From the NCBI GenBank assembly GCA_945929965.1, contig CAMEOT010000005.1, positions 62,001-126,000 on the forward strand: a stretch of DNA of 64,000 nt. The letters are read 5' to 3'. The position numbers and the translations under genes were made by a program. Shown piece by piece: positions 8,860-17,804 of the stretch. The notes beneath the pieces are model-generated. The model was not told the origin of the DNA. It did not search any database and saw nothing but the letters and a program-made list of their open reading frames with translations. Source of the stretch: an uncultured Lachnospiraceae bacterium. Lineage in GTDB: Bacteria; Bacillota; Clostridia; Lachnospirales; Lachnospiraceae. The stretch's first letter is position 1; every line of letters begins with the position of its first letter.

Positions 8860-9597
8860 TCAATCTCCAAATTGAGCTCTTGCCCGGACAAGATCCTCCT
8901 GATCATCCACTTCGCACCACATATTCTCTGGTACTTCTATAACTTTAGCATCCACTTCCTGTAAATATAATAACATTCCCAGTACTTTTTCATAGTAACT
9001 GTTCTCTCCCATATTTTCTACATACCACTTAATCAGTGGCGCATATTTATTTTTCAGGAAATTCTTTTCAAAAAAGTACATATTTACAGTTTTTTTCGTA
9101 TTTCTATAGTCAAAGTCCTGCCCTTGCCACTTACCCAGTATCAACCCTTCTGCACGATTTCCGCTAACTCTGATTACTGTTCCATCCATCGTATCCGGAT
9201 TGAATGGACTCACTAAAATAGAGCATTCATTTTTGTCTGTAATTAATCTCTCCAGCATTTCCTTATGATAATAAATATCACACTCTAGCATAAGCATATC
9301 ATCATTACAGAATTCGAGAGCCTTATACAAAGAGACTATGTTGTTGGTCTCTAAGTATCTTTCATTTTCAAAATATGTTATTGTAATCCCTTTATATTCA
9401 TTGCCCACGGCATTTCTAATATAATCTGCCATATGTCCAACGACGATTCCAACATCCTTAATACCAAGCTCTACTAAATTATTTAGTGCATTGATGATCA
9501 AGGGAGTTCCATTCACTTCCACCATAGACTTAGGCATGGTATTTGTTATAGGCTGTAATCTCTTTCCATATCCTGCTGCAAGAATTAATGCTTTCAT
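8860..9597 (-). CDS. Nucleotidyltransferase, LicC/phosphocholine-cytidylyltransferase-like
   Basis: A 245-residue cytoplasmic enzyme with the nucleotide-binding loop LAAGYGKRL near residues 6-14 and NTMPKSMVEV, where Lys23 would contact the phosphates. ETNNIVSLYKAL and the following LECDIYY resemble the substrate and metal-binding region of LicC-like and aminoalkylphosphonate cytidylyltransferases rather than RmlA. It probably activates a small phospho-compound as a CDP derivative. The adjacent TagF-like gene would be the natural consumer. No kinase (LicA-like) or phosphonate-forming mutase is in the window, so the substrate must come from elsewhere. It sits 15 bases after a GT2 gene. Confidence 0.75.
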   Translation of the reverse strand: MKALILAAGYGKRLQPITNTMPKSMVEVNGTPLIINALNNLVELGIKDVGIVVGHMADYIRNAVGNEYKGITITYFENERYLETNNIVSLYKALEFCNDDMLMLECDIYYHKEMLERLITDKNECSILVSPFNPDTMDGTVIRVSGNRAEGLILGKWQGQDFDYRNTKKTVNMYFFEKNFLKNKYAPLIKWYVENMGENSYYEKVLGMLLYLQEVDAKVIEVPENMWCEVDDQEDLVRARAQFGD

Positions 9598-9612
9598 CTG
9601 CTCCTCCTATTA

Positions 9613-10554
9613 TCAATCTTCATTCATTTTTTGATATTTGTAATTGCCATACCATATGTATGCAAAGAATACTCCATATTTCAAATATGCCAGCACTTTT
9701 TGGCCGACAGAATAATTGGTCCATCTTGCTTTCGCATAATAAGCATTCAGCCCCATTTTCTTCAACCAATTATAAAACGGCTGCATTATTCCAAAGCGTC
9801 TGTCATATGGAAAGATACAATTTTGGTAGATAGCCACCATATCATCCATAAATTTTTCGCTATAAAAACCACCACTGGAAACTCCATCTAAATGATAATC
9901 GATCAATCGATCATCCATGTAGCCAAAATGTACCCCCTGCCTGCATAGGCGAATCCAAAATGGATAATCTTCTATTAACTTTGTGTTTTCTGAATAATAT
10001 CCATATTTTTCGAATAATTCTTTTTTCGCACACCACGCCGGAGCCGGCAAAAAGTTTCTTGCAAATAATCGATTTAATGTCTGCTCTACTGTCAAAGATC
10101 TTAATAAATCATAGTTGTCCTCACATGCAGCTAAATGGAATACATGTTCACCATTTGGTCTCACCCCACGCATTCTTGCGAAACAAATATCACAATCATT
10201 TTGCTCCAGATAGTTCACATACTTAGTCAGTGCATCCTGACAGTTCAGAGTGTCTCCGGCTCCCAGGTCCTTGATATACTCACCTCTTGCCATAGAAAAT
10301 ACGGCATTAAGATGTTTTACCGTTCCTACATTGGGATCCATACGATTATATCTGACATCTATGATATTGCTCTTCTTATTTTCCTCTACGAACTGTTTTA
10401 TCCCATCAATATACTCTCCATAATTTGGCGATCCATCATCTGAAATAATCAATTCAATTTGAGGATAATCCTGTTCAAACAAGCTGCTCAGGGTGTCAAA
10501 TATGCCATCAAAATTGCGATAAGTTAAAATACAAAATGTTAATAGCTTACTCAT
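9613..10554 (-). CDS. Glycosyltransferase family 2
   Basis: A 313-residue GT-A enzyme. FCILTYRNFDG opens the fold, LIISDDGSPNYG near residues 35-46 is the nucleotide-binding DDGS block, and DLGAGDTL is where family 2 enzymes carry the metal-binding acidic motif. LIEDYPFWIRL fits the conserved ED catalytic base region. It probably adds one sugar of the repeat unit on the cytoplasmic side. It overlaps the 3' end of the DUF6020-like gene by eight bases, indicating translational coupling. Donor sugar unknown. Confidence 0.85.
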   Translation of the reverse strand: MSKLLTFCILTYRNFDGIFDTLSSLFEQDYPQIELIISDDGSPNYGEYIDGIKQFVEENKKSNIIDVRYNRMDPNVGTVKHLNAVFSMARGEYIKDLGAGDTLNCQDALTKYVNYLEQNDCDICFARMRGVRPNGEHVFHLAACEDNYDLLRSLTVEQTLNRLFARNFLPAPAWCAKKELFEKYGYYSENTKLIEDYPFWIRLCRQGVHFGYMDDRLIDYHLDGVSSGGFYSEKFMDDMVAIYQNCIFPYDRRFGIMQPFYNWLKKMGLNAYYAKARWTNYSVGQKVLAYLKYGVFFAYIWYGNYKYQKMNED

Positions 10555-12601
10555 TCTTTACCTCTTTGGTCTCAAACAGACTGTAAATAATCACAGCTGT
10601 CGCCATCAGATTGATACTCCACGTATGTCTGGAACATGACCACAACAATACTAAAAGCATCACTACGAAATGCGCTGCAATAGGTACCAGATACCACAAT
10701 CTGTCCGATTTATGATTCTTAACCCAGTATAAAGCAAATACCAGTAAAATACACACATATATTCCGGTCCTATACAGAAATACATCAGACACACAAAACA
10801 TAAAAGTCGGAAAATACAAAGCCGTCTGCACGAATCTTGTCAATACAGTATTTCTTGCTTCCAATCCAAGCGAATTCTCTACAATTCCTCTCGAGCATCT
10901 ATCCAGATAAGCTCCCTCTGCATTTATCACATTCCACACGCATTCCGATTTATTAAGTCGTTCCCGGAATGCAATATCTAAATTGTTGCTGATACAGTGA
11001 AATGCGATTTTATTCACCCGTTCTGAATCATCCATATATTTTCCAAGTACTTCACTGGTTGTAGTGTCATACTGGAAGTCCGTATATTTTGCTGCTACAT
11101 CCTCTATATTCGCATATTTCTGTATTACATTCAAATCCGCTTCGCTGATATTTCCATGAAAATATAACGTTGCAAGCGTAACATCATTTAGCAAAGCCGT
11201 TCCACCCTGGTTACTTACCTGCATATCATCATAAGCGACATCACTATTATATACCATCCTGTTTGTTGTTGAGATCAGAATACCCGCCAGCAATATTGCG
11301 GCAAAAACAGGGTATGCCTTATAACGAATTGCCATAAGCACTAAGAAGGCAATGATAATTATCGCTACAGCAAAGCCTTCCTTTCTGCATAAATAGGTTC
11401 CCGCTATTGCAATGCCAAACCCAATCCAGGCCCATTTATTCTTCTTAAAATACTCTTTATCATCCACAAAACGTATAAAGTATAAAGTAACCCACAGAAT
11501 ACAAATAGTATAATATATATTACTTCCATGAGTGATCACATACAGACAGGTCGATGGCAGGATAGCAAATACTGCTGCTATCAGTGCGGTTCGTTTAAAA
11601 GATAATCCCTTCTGCATAAAAAATCCCATGTACGCTGTCACAATACCGGCGAACAGCAGAATCTGTAAAACCGATACAATTCCTACCGCCGGCACAATAT
11701 GGTACAACGCTCTCCATACGACTTTTATCACTGCCGGAAACGATGTTGAAAAGGTTCCTCCCGCCATAACTTCACGCCATGCATCTACACCGTCCAAAGT
11801 AATAACTGCCGGATAGGATATCAGCCAATATATACCCCAGATGAATACCAGTCCAATAAAAATAGCTGCTTTTTTCTTTCCCGGTTTCTCTTCCGTCCTG
11901 TTTGAAACAATTTTTATTCTTTTCGTTTCCAAAAAATTCAGCAATATAAGAAAAAACGGAACTAACCAATATGCAAACAGTACGAAAATGCTCACCGTGA
12001 TCAAATTAATATTCCAGGGAGCTGTCTGTGAAGAAAGAAATAATCTCTGTCCACTGCAGGCAAAAGTAACATAAGAAAGTACTATAGCAAAGAAAGCTGC
12101 ATTCTTTCCACTAAAATACTCCTGTAATACCTTTTTCTCTTCCGGAGACAACCGTAGCAAAAAAGCACCTGCATACAGTGACATAAGAAAAATGATCAGT
12201 CTATTGAAAAAAGAAAGGTCTATACCTTCAAAGCCATAGTTTTTGTAAAAAGAATCAAATTGATCATAAGAAATGAACAGAATAGCATAAGTCCATGCAT
12301 ATAGAAACACGTACCATTGGGTCTTCAGTAATTTTGAGCCACATCTCCATACAATGGCGAACGCAATCAGGGCACTGACAGCAGCTATCACCAACAACAT
12401 AATTACATTTTGCTGTTCTAAAATCTTAAATAGCTTCATTTGATCCAGCGTATCCAATAGCTGGCTTTCCGCAGATCCTTCTATCGCATTAGCGCTGCCT
12501 GTTACAGAAAGCAACTGTTGCAATAACTGCCCACATAAATAGCACAAATTAGCCCATATAAATATAAAGAGATAGCATTGCTTCTTTACATTCCACTTCA
12601 T
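10547..12601 (-). CDS. Large polytopic membrane protein, DUF6020-like
   Basis: A 684-residue protein with about a dozen membrane helices and a roughly 140-residue soluble stretch in the middle. The central segment YPAVITLDGVDAWREV, followed by SFPAVIKVVW, matches the pattern of DUF6020 proteins found in polysaccharide loci, which are presumed GT-C-type glycosyltransferases or polymerases. The start at 12601 lies four bases after the flippase stop; an in-frame ATG 45 bases upstream would overlap that gene and is less likely. The family has no established reaction as far as I know, so a sugar-transfer role is inference. Confidence 0.68.
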   Translation of the reverse strand: MKWNVKKQCYLFIFIWANLCYLCGQLLQQLLSVTGSANAIEGSAESQLLDTLDQMKLFKILEQQNVIMLLVIAAVSALIAFAIVWRCGSKLLKTQWYVFLYAWTYAILFISYDQFDSFYKNYGFEGIDLSFFNRLIIFLMSLYAGAFLLRLSPEEKKVLQEYFSGKNAAFFAIVLSYVTFACSGQRLFLSSQTAPWNINLITVSIFVLFAYWLVPFFLILLNFLETKRIKIVSNRTEEKPGKKKAAIFIGLVFIWGIYWLISYPAVITLDGVDAWREVMAGGTFSTSFPAVIKVVWRALYHIVPAVGIVSVLQILLFAGIVTAYMGFFMQKGLSFKRTALIAAVFAILPSTCLYVITHGSNIYYTICILWVTLYFIRFVDDKEYFKKNKWAWIGFGIAIAGTYLCRKEGFAVAIIIIAFLVLMAIRYKAYPVFAAILLAGILISTTNRMVYNSDVAYDDMQVSNQGGTALLNDVTLATLYFHGNISEADLNVIQKYANIEDVAAKYTDFQYDTTTSEVLGKYMDDSERVNKIAFHCISNNLDIAFRERLNKSECVWNVINAEGAYLDRCSRGIVENSLGLEARNTVLTRFVQTALYFPTFMFCVSDVFLYRTGIYVCILLVFALYWVKNHKSDRLWYLVPIAAHFVVMLLVLLWSCSRHTWSINLMATAVIIYSLFETKEVKNE

Positions 12602-12605
12602 TCTT

Positions 12606-13859
12606 CTACTGTCTCCATCCTTTTCCCAGTAACATAAACATCCCAAGCAATAGCAGTACTACAATCATCGTAATTCCATATACCGCTCCTGCACCTGACA
12701 ATCCATATGCCTGCACTAATCTGTCTGCCATAACCAGATTCAGTCCCGCAGCTACTCCATATGCCGCGATTACCACTCTCTGTCTTCGCATGATCGTCAG
12801 AATCAATACAAAATAAGCGTCCATCGCTGCGATTCCGCCAAAGCACAAAAGTATTGCAAAAAGTCCCCTGTATTCTGCCAGATCTACGCCATAGATCCAT
12901 CCCAGAATATCTAATCCAATAACATAGCCTCCGAGAACCACGATTCCCGTCAGCCCTACAATAATGAGCATCTGTTTTATTACTATTTTAAAGAAATTCC
13001 GTTTTTCCCCTTCAGACCACAGCCGTCCCATCTCTGCTACCATAGGTTTGTAGATAAACACACTAAGCATGTTAATGACAAAAATAGGCATAAACAGTAT
13101 GCCAAAAACAGTTTGATACATTTCTGGCATATTTCTGTTAATGGCATACTTTGAAGCATTTACCAGGTAGTTGTATAAAAAACCACCTGCACACAAAGGG
13201 AAACAGGTAATCAGCAATGCTGCTACCCCTTCCCGATTTAGACGAAATTGAATCTCGCTGAAATATTCCAGCACCGGCGCATTCAATACTACTTCCGCTA
13301 CGATTGCCGTTACAGCAAATGTTGCTGTTGCCAGAAATAAGTTTTTCGTCGCTGCATACACAATTGTAAAAAGCAACGTTGCAATAAATATTCTAACCGC
13401 CATGATCTTAGCGGCTACATCCAAACGATATTTTCTCTGCATCTCTCCCTGGAGAACATCCTCTATATCATCCACAGTTCTGTAAATGCTGAAAATGCCA
13501 ATCAGAATGATCTGCTGCACAGCATACTTTCCCAAAACCGCATATCCCATACAGCTGATCAGCATCACCAGTATTGTTATCATTCGGGAGGTCCAATAGG
13601 TAGAAAACTTATATTTTCCACTGACATCCGATGCCTGGTAATCTCTCATGGCATAACTACCGATGGTTGCCATCATCTGGGCAACCGTATATGCTATTGT
13701 AAAAGTTCCGGCCGCTGTTAGTCCTCCCACTCTGGTAACTACCAGGAGCAGCACCGCTGACTGCAGGGAATACTCTGCGCTTGCTATCGTATTCCATAAT
13801 GCCGCACGTCTCATGGTATTCTGTTCATCAGCCATCAGCCATTTTTTTATCACTTTCAT
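12606..13859 (-). CDS. wzx: Wzx-like polysaccharide flippase
   Basis: A 417-residue protein with about 12 hydrophobic segments spread evenly and short charged loops, the layout of MOP-superfamily flippases (usually 400-500 residues). These proteins flip polyprenyl-diphosphate-linked repeat units across the membrane. The N-terminal half contains a conserved-looking Ser/Thr/Ala-rich helix ([16 protein letters not shown]) followed by a polar loop, as in Wzx. It overlaps the upstream aminotransferase gene by ATGA. It is the only flippase candidate in the window, although there are three polymerase-like genes, so it may serve more than one assembly line. Confidence 0.82.
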   Translation of the reverse strand: MKVIKKWLMADEQNTMRRAALWNTIASAEYSLQSAVLLLVVTRVGGLTAAGTFTIAYTVAQMMATIGSYAMRDYQASDVSGKYKFSTYWTSRMITILVMLISCMGYAVLGKYAVQQIILIGIFSIYRTVDDIEDVLQGEMQRKYRLDVAAKIMAVRIFIATLLFTIVYAATKNLFLATATFAVTAIVAEVVLNAPVLEYFSEIQFRLNREGVAALLITCFPLCAGGFLYNYLVNASKYAINRNMPEMYQTVFGILFMPIFVINMLSVFIYKPMVAEMGRLWSEGEKRNFFKIVIKQMLIIVGLTGIVVLGGYVIGLDILGWIYGVDLAEYRGLFAILLCFGGIAAMDAYFVLILTIMRRQRVVIAAYGVAAGLNLVMADRLVQAYGLSGAGAVYGITMIVVLLLLGMFMLLGKGWRQ

Positions 13860-14956
13860 TCGTTCACCTGAAAAGCATTCATAGTATCCACGATATATCT
13901 GATCTCTTGCTCCGTAAGTCCCGGATACAACGGTATACTCAGCTCTCTTGCACAGATCTTCTCCGCAATGGGGAAGTCACCTGCAAAACATCCCATATCT
14001 TTATAGGCTCCCTGTAAATGCATCGGAGTAGGATAATGTATCAGGGTATGGATTCCTCTATCTGCTAGATATTGCTGCAGCTCTTCCCTCTTCTCGCAGA
14101 ATACCGGGAAGATATGGTATACATTCTGTTCTGTCTTCTGCGGAAGCTCTATCCATTTATTGCAGATATTGGCATAATAATATTCTGCAATTCTCTTCCG
14201 CTCCTCCGTCCACTGATCCAGGCTTTTGAGCTTTACAGACAGAATTGCCGCCTGAATCTCATCCATTCGGGAATTCATTCCCTTAAACTCATGCTTGTAC
14301 TTCTGATAAGAGCCGTAATTACCTAATGCACGTACTTTTTCGGCAATTTCCCGATCATTCGTAACCACGGCTCCGGCATCTCCGAATGCCCCCAGATTCT
14401 TCCCGGGGTAAAAGCTAAATGCTGCTGCATTTCCGAACGCTCCTGCCTTCACTCCCTTATATTCTGCCCCATGTGCCTGTGCGGCATCTTCAAATACCAA
14501 CAGCTTATGCCGTTTTGCTATCTCAAGAATTTTGTCCATCTCTGCAAGACGACCATACAGATGTACTGCTATAATCCCCTTAGTACGTTCTGTTATCTTC
14601 TCTTCCAGTCTCTCCGGATCCAGCTCCAGCGTCTCCCATTTCGGCTCGACAAATACCGGTGTTGCTCCCGTATAGCTGACCGCCAATGCTGTTGCAATAA
14701 ATGTATTGGAAGGAACGATAACCTCATCTCCTTCACCTATCCCATAAGCCCGCAGCATCAGCTGCAGTGCGTCCAGACCATTACCGGTACCTACACAATA
14801 CTTTGTGCCGCAATAAGCGGCGAATTCTTCCTCAAAACGATGCAGATTCTCTCCCTGAATGAACCACTGGCTATCATAAATATCCCGGAAACACTGTAAC
14901 AGTTCCTGTTCCATAGGTGCATGCATTTTGCGAAAATTGCTGTATTCGATCTCCAT
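13856..14956 (-). CDS. fdtB: dTDP-3-keto-6-deoxyhexose aminotransferase, FdtB/QdtB-like
   Basis: A 366-residue PLP enzyme of the DegT/DnrJ/EryC1/StrS family. EDAAQAHGA (156-164) holds the Asp and Gln near the PLP ring, and [16 protein letters not shown] places the Schiff-base lysine at Lys186. [15 protein letters not shown] matches the phosphate-binding loop of sugar aminotransferases acting at C3. Family knowledge plus the FdtA-like gene four bases upstream indicate amination of a dTDP-3-keto-6-deoxyhexose to dTDP-Fuc3N or dTDP-Qui3N. Neither an RmlA/RmlB pair nor an obvious FdtC/QdtC N-acetyltransferase is in the window. It overlaps the flippase start by four bases. Confidence 0.87.
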   Translation of the reverse strand: MEIEYSNFRKMHAPMEQELLQCFRDIYDSQWFIQGENLHRFEEEFAAYCGTKYCVGTGNGLDALQLMLRAYGIGEGDEVIVPSNTFIATALAVSYTGATPVFVEPKWETLELDPERLEEKITERTKGIIAVHLYGRLAEMDKILEIAKRHKLLVFEDAAQAHGAEYKGVKAGAFGNAAAFSFYPGKNLGAFGDAGAVVTNDREIAEKVRALGNYGSYQKYKHEFKGMNSRMDEIQAAILSVKLKSLDQWTEERKRIAEYYYANICNKWIELPQKTEQNVYHIFPVFCEKREELQQYLADRGIHTLIHYPTPMHLQGAYKDMGCFAGDFPIAEKICARELSIPLYPGLTEQEIRYIVDTMNAFQVNE

Positions 14957-14960
14957 CTCG

Positions 14961-15362
14961 TTATCCTCGATTCACATATTCTAAAAAGCTGTTATAATCA
15001 CGAATATAATCGGATTCATCATATAATTCCGATGCCAGTACCATTAATACCGCATCCTCTGAGAAATCAAACATTTCCCGCCATATATTTGATTCCAGAT
15101 ACAGTCCTGTACTGGGATCATCCAACGGTACGATTTTCTTCTCCTGTCCGTCATCCAATCGGATCTTGCAGGATCCATGTACACAGATCAATACCTGCTT
15201 TAAATGTTTGTGCGCATGATGACCTCTGACCACCCCGGCACCGGTCTCATACATATAATAAACTCTTCTGACCTCAAAGGGAATATTTTTCCACTGTTCC
15301 AGTGCGATCAGTGTTCCTCTCTCGTCACCATGTTTCTCGAATTCTATTAATTTAACTTCCAT
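14961..15362 (-). CDS. fdtA: dTDP-4-keto-6-deoxyglucose 3,4-ketoisomerase, FdtA/QdtA-like cupin
   Basis: A 133-residue single-domain cupin, the usual length for the WxcM-like C-terminal family. [13 protein letters not shown] (46-58) carries His49 and His51, the catalytic pair, and [10 protein letters not shown] and [13 protein letters not shown] are typical of the family. It moves the keto group of dTDP-4-keto-6-deoxyglucose to C3 for the neighbouring aminotransferase. Residue 15 is Arg, as I recall for FdtA, whereas position 95 (in WREM) is Arg, as I recall for QdtA, so the sugar configuration at C4 is not predictable from these positions. It lies 27 bases after the DUF2304 gene and 4 before the aminotransferase gene. 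Confidence 0.88.
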   Translation of the reverse strand: MEVKLIEFEKHGDERGTLIALEQWKNIPFEVRRVYYMYETGAGVVRGHHAHKHLKQVLICVHGSCKIRLDDGQEKKIVPLDDPSTGLYLESNIWREMFDFSEDAVLMVLASELYDESDYIRDYNSFLEYVNRG

Positions 15363-15389
15363 AATCTGTCTCCATCCACAATTCTGTCT

Positions 15390-15755
15390 CTACTTTGTAT
15401 CCTGCTCTTCTGACTGTTTTTCTTCTACCTTTTTCTGCCAGATAGCAAGCTCCTCCGCCAATAAGTTAACTTTATTCTCCAATTGTGAATTTCTAACCGT
15501 CAGAGAGAACAACTTCCACAGTACCAGGAAGATCATAAGCAAATAGAGTAAATTAACCGGAGACTCTACTCCCACTATATCTGCCATCCACATGATGATT
15601 TGTGGGAAAATGCTGATGATCAGTATAATTCCTGCTAAAAATACCCAGTACATCGCACTTTCTATTTTCATCTGCGATTTTCTGATCTTGCGGATCACGT
15701 ACAGATAAGATACGATCCCGGCAATGATCAATAATACTCTTAGAATAACCGACAT
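15390..15755 (-). CDS. Small membrane protein, DUF2304
   Basis: A 121-residue protein with three predicted membrane helices and a charged C-terminal helix, likely a coiled coil (ENKVNLLAEELAIWQKKVEE). DUF2304 proteins are typically encoded beside a dolichol-phosphate-mannose-synthase-like GT2, as here. They are thought to help anchor it or flip its lipid product, though the mechanism is not settled. The start at 15755 is fixed by AAGGGGAT upstream and by a one-base TAATG overlap with the GT2 stop; an earlier in-frame start would lie deep inside that gene. Confidence 0.83.
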   Translation of the reverse strand: MSVILRVLLIIAGIVSYLYVIRKIRKSQMKIESAMYWVFLAGIILIISIFPQIIMWMADIVGVESPVNLLYLLMIFLVLWKLFSLTVRNSQLENKVNLLAEELAIWQKKVEEKQSEEQDTK

Positions 15756-16447
15756 TACTTTATCCCCTTTCGGAATCTCTGAATAAACACAATCGAGAAG
15801 CATTGCAGCATCATGTACTTCACCGAGCGGACGAGATTAAGATAACTCTCTCCTGCGATACGCTCATCCATAGTCACCTGAACTTCTTCTACTTTCACTC
15901 CCTGCTTCAGCAAATAGGAAATCGTATCCGGTTCCGGTCCATAATTCATGTCATAAGCAAATTCTTTTACAATATCTCTGCCAAACAATCTCATTCCGGA
16001 AGTCGGATCCATAATTCTCTTCCCCGTAGATATTTTGATGATAGCAGAGATCAGATTGCTTCCCATCATGCGCATCGTATGAGGCTTTTTCTCGGTTACA
16101 AATCGTGAACCGATTACGATCTCTGCCCCACTCTCTTCCATCGTCTTCTGCAGTACAGCTATGTATTCCGGTCTATGCTGCCCATCACCATCCATCTGTA
16201 ATACTGCATCATAGCCTTCCTTTACTGCATAGCGCATCCCTGCCTGTACAGCACCTGACAGCCCCAAATTGATAGGCAGATCTATCAGTGTATAGCCCCT
16301 CTTTCTGCAAATGGCCGCCGTATCGTCTCTCGATCCATCATTCACCACCACATAGTCATACTGTGGAAAATTATGAGTCAGGTGATCTACCACACGCTCA
16401 ATATTCATACTCTCATTATACGCCGGTATCACTATCAGCAGTTTCAT
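15755..16447 (-). CDS. GT2 polyprenyl-phosphate sugar synthase, DPM1/GtrB-like
   Basis: A 230-residue GT2 enzyme without membrane helices. VIPAYNES begins the fold, VVVNDGSRDDT is the nucleotide-binding block, LQMDGDGQH holds the DxD metal site and TSGMRLFGR follows the catalytic region. This layout matches dolichol-phosphate mannose synthase and GtrB, which load a sugar onto polyprenyl phosphate. With DUF2304 downstream and a DUF2142 GT-C protein upstream it forms a complete cassette for outer-face decoration. The ATG at 16447 is preferred over one nine bases earlier because AAGGA is then correctly spaced. The sugar is unknown. Confidence 0.87.
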   Translation of the reverse strand: MKLLIVIPAYNESMNIERVVDHLTHNFPQYDYVVVNDGSRDDTAAICRKRGYTLIDLPINLGLSGAVQAGMRYAVKEGYDAVLQMDGDGQHRPEYIAVLQKTMEESGAEIVIGSRFVTEKKPHTMRMMGSNLISAIIKISTGKRIMDPTSGMRLFGRDIVKEFAYDMNYGPEPDTISYLLKQGVKVEEVQVTMDERIAGESYLNLVRSVKYMMLQCFSIVFIQRFRKGIK

Positions 16448-16460
16448 GTATACCATCCTT

Positions 16461-17804
16461 CTATGCTATACAGCACTTCATAATTAATCCGGCAATGCCG
16501 GCATCTATTATTGCCATTACTATCACAAAATACTTCTGTGGTATCTCCGGGAATTTTATTTTGCGAAAAGGGATACTTATTCCCAACAACACAGGAAGAT
16601 ACATCGGAATAAAATATCTCCCCTGCAATCCATTGGTCACCCCTGTCTCCGGATTCGTTCCTCCGATAAATGTGTAAAACAGCATAAACACAGATATTAC
16701 TGCGGTTCCCAACATTCCAAGTCTCAGTCCTACAGACAGCTTCAATTCCTTTTTATCTTCTAATATGCCCACATAGAACAATAACAGCAGTATGATCACT
16801 GTCCAATAAATTCCGGGATGTATGTCCAAATCTCCGAAGCTATCCGCTGTGGATGACGCAACATACAATTTTGCATTTGCCAGTAAAGATCTGACTACAA
16901 TTTCGGGAAGTGTAAAAGTACTCCCTCCTGCTACAGATCTCGGTGCACCGCCAATGCTTCCTACTTTTAACAGCCAGCCAAGCATCGGTACTCCTGCGCA
17001 TACGCCAACTGCTACTGCAGCAATACCTTTTCGCCATATACCGCCAAAGCGCTTCTTGGGAATAAAGGAATACAGCAAACAGACAAATACATAGATGTAT
17101 TTACACTGCCCCAGGAAAAATGCCATTCCTATCATAGCAAGGATTTCATTCCAACCCATGCCTCCCTCTCCGGCTTCCCGTTGCCACAGTACAAATGCAA
17201 TGACATCCATCGTAAGAGCTATAGCCATGGAATCCCCCGATAATACAGCAAACTCCTGCATACACATTGGCATAAGTCCTATTAAAATGAACAGATTCCC
17301 GGCTGAAGAAATATTTTTTATCACCGGATATAATAGCAATGCCACCGTAGCCAGCTGTCCCAACCTTGCCACATAGATCAAAACCAGCACCTTGTCTGTA
17401 CATAATCCGACAAAGAAAAGCAAAATGCTGGAGACAAAATAACTAAACGGGGAATAGCTGGAAGGAATAGATGAATCCTTTACCCATTCCTCTCTCACCG
17501 TTATATCCGGATCCTCTCTCCAGATCTTCCAGGTAGCCTGTCCCGCCAATTGCTGTAGAGATTCCGTAGACTCCTCCGCAGATATTATCTGCCCCTGTGA
17601 GATCTCATACGCCCGTACAAAATGTCGGTATTCATCCGTCATCCGAAATGGCGGGATAGCTATTGTATATAACAAGCCTAATATACAAAATATGATTAAA
17701 AATAACTGTTCTATCTTTAGGCTTTTCTCTTTTTCCTTCATCTTACGTCTTTTATTCCCCTCATCGTTCTTCATTATAGCATATCGTTTCCGTACTGTCA
17801 TCAT
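16461..17804 (-). CDS. DUF2142 polytopic membrane protein (putative GT-C glycosyltransferase)
   Basis: A 447-residue protein with about ten membrane helices. After the first helix, AIPPFRMTDEYRHFVRAYEI matches the DUF2142 signature and puts an Asp-Glu pair in the first outer loop, as expected for a GT-C catalytic site. GLQGRYFIPMYLP near the C-terminus is another conserved family stretch. It probably uses the polyprenyl-phosphate sugar made by the GT2 downstream. The ATG at 17804 overlaps the upstream stop as ATGA; a GTG 12 bases earlier is possible. A Lys/Arg-rich tail precedes the first helix, consistent with an inside N-terminus. Confidence 0.8.
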   Translation of the reverse strand: MMTVRKRYAIMKNDEGNKRRKMKEKEKSLKIEQLFLIIFCILGLLYTIAIPPFRMTDEYRHFVRAYEISQGQIISAEESTESLQQLAGQATWKIWREDPDITVREEWVKDSSIPSSYSPFSYFVSSILLFFVGLCTDKVLVLIYVARLGQLATVALLLYPVIKNISSAGNLFILIGLMPMCMQEFAVLSGDSMAIALTMDVIAFVLWQREAGEGGMGWNEILAMIGMAFFLGQCKYIYVFVCLLYSFIPKKRFGGIWRKGIAAVAVGVCAGVPMLGWLLKVGSIGGAPRSVAGGSTFTLPEIVVRSLLANAKLYVASSTADSFGDLDIHPGIYWTVIILLLLFYVGILEDKKELKLSVGLRLGMLGTAVISVFMLFYTFIGGTNPETGVTNGLQGRYFIPMYLPVLLGISIPFRKIKFPEIPQKYFVIVMAIIDAGIAGLIMKCCIA

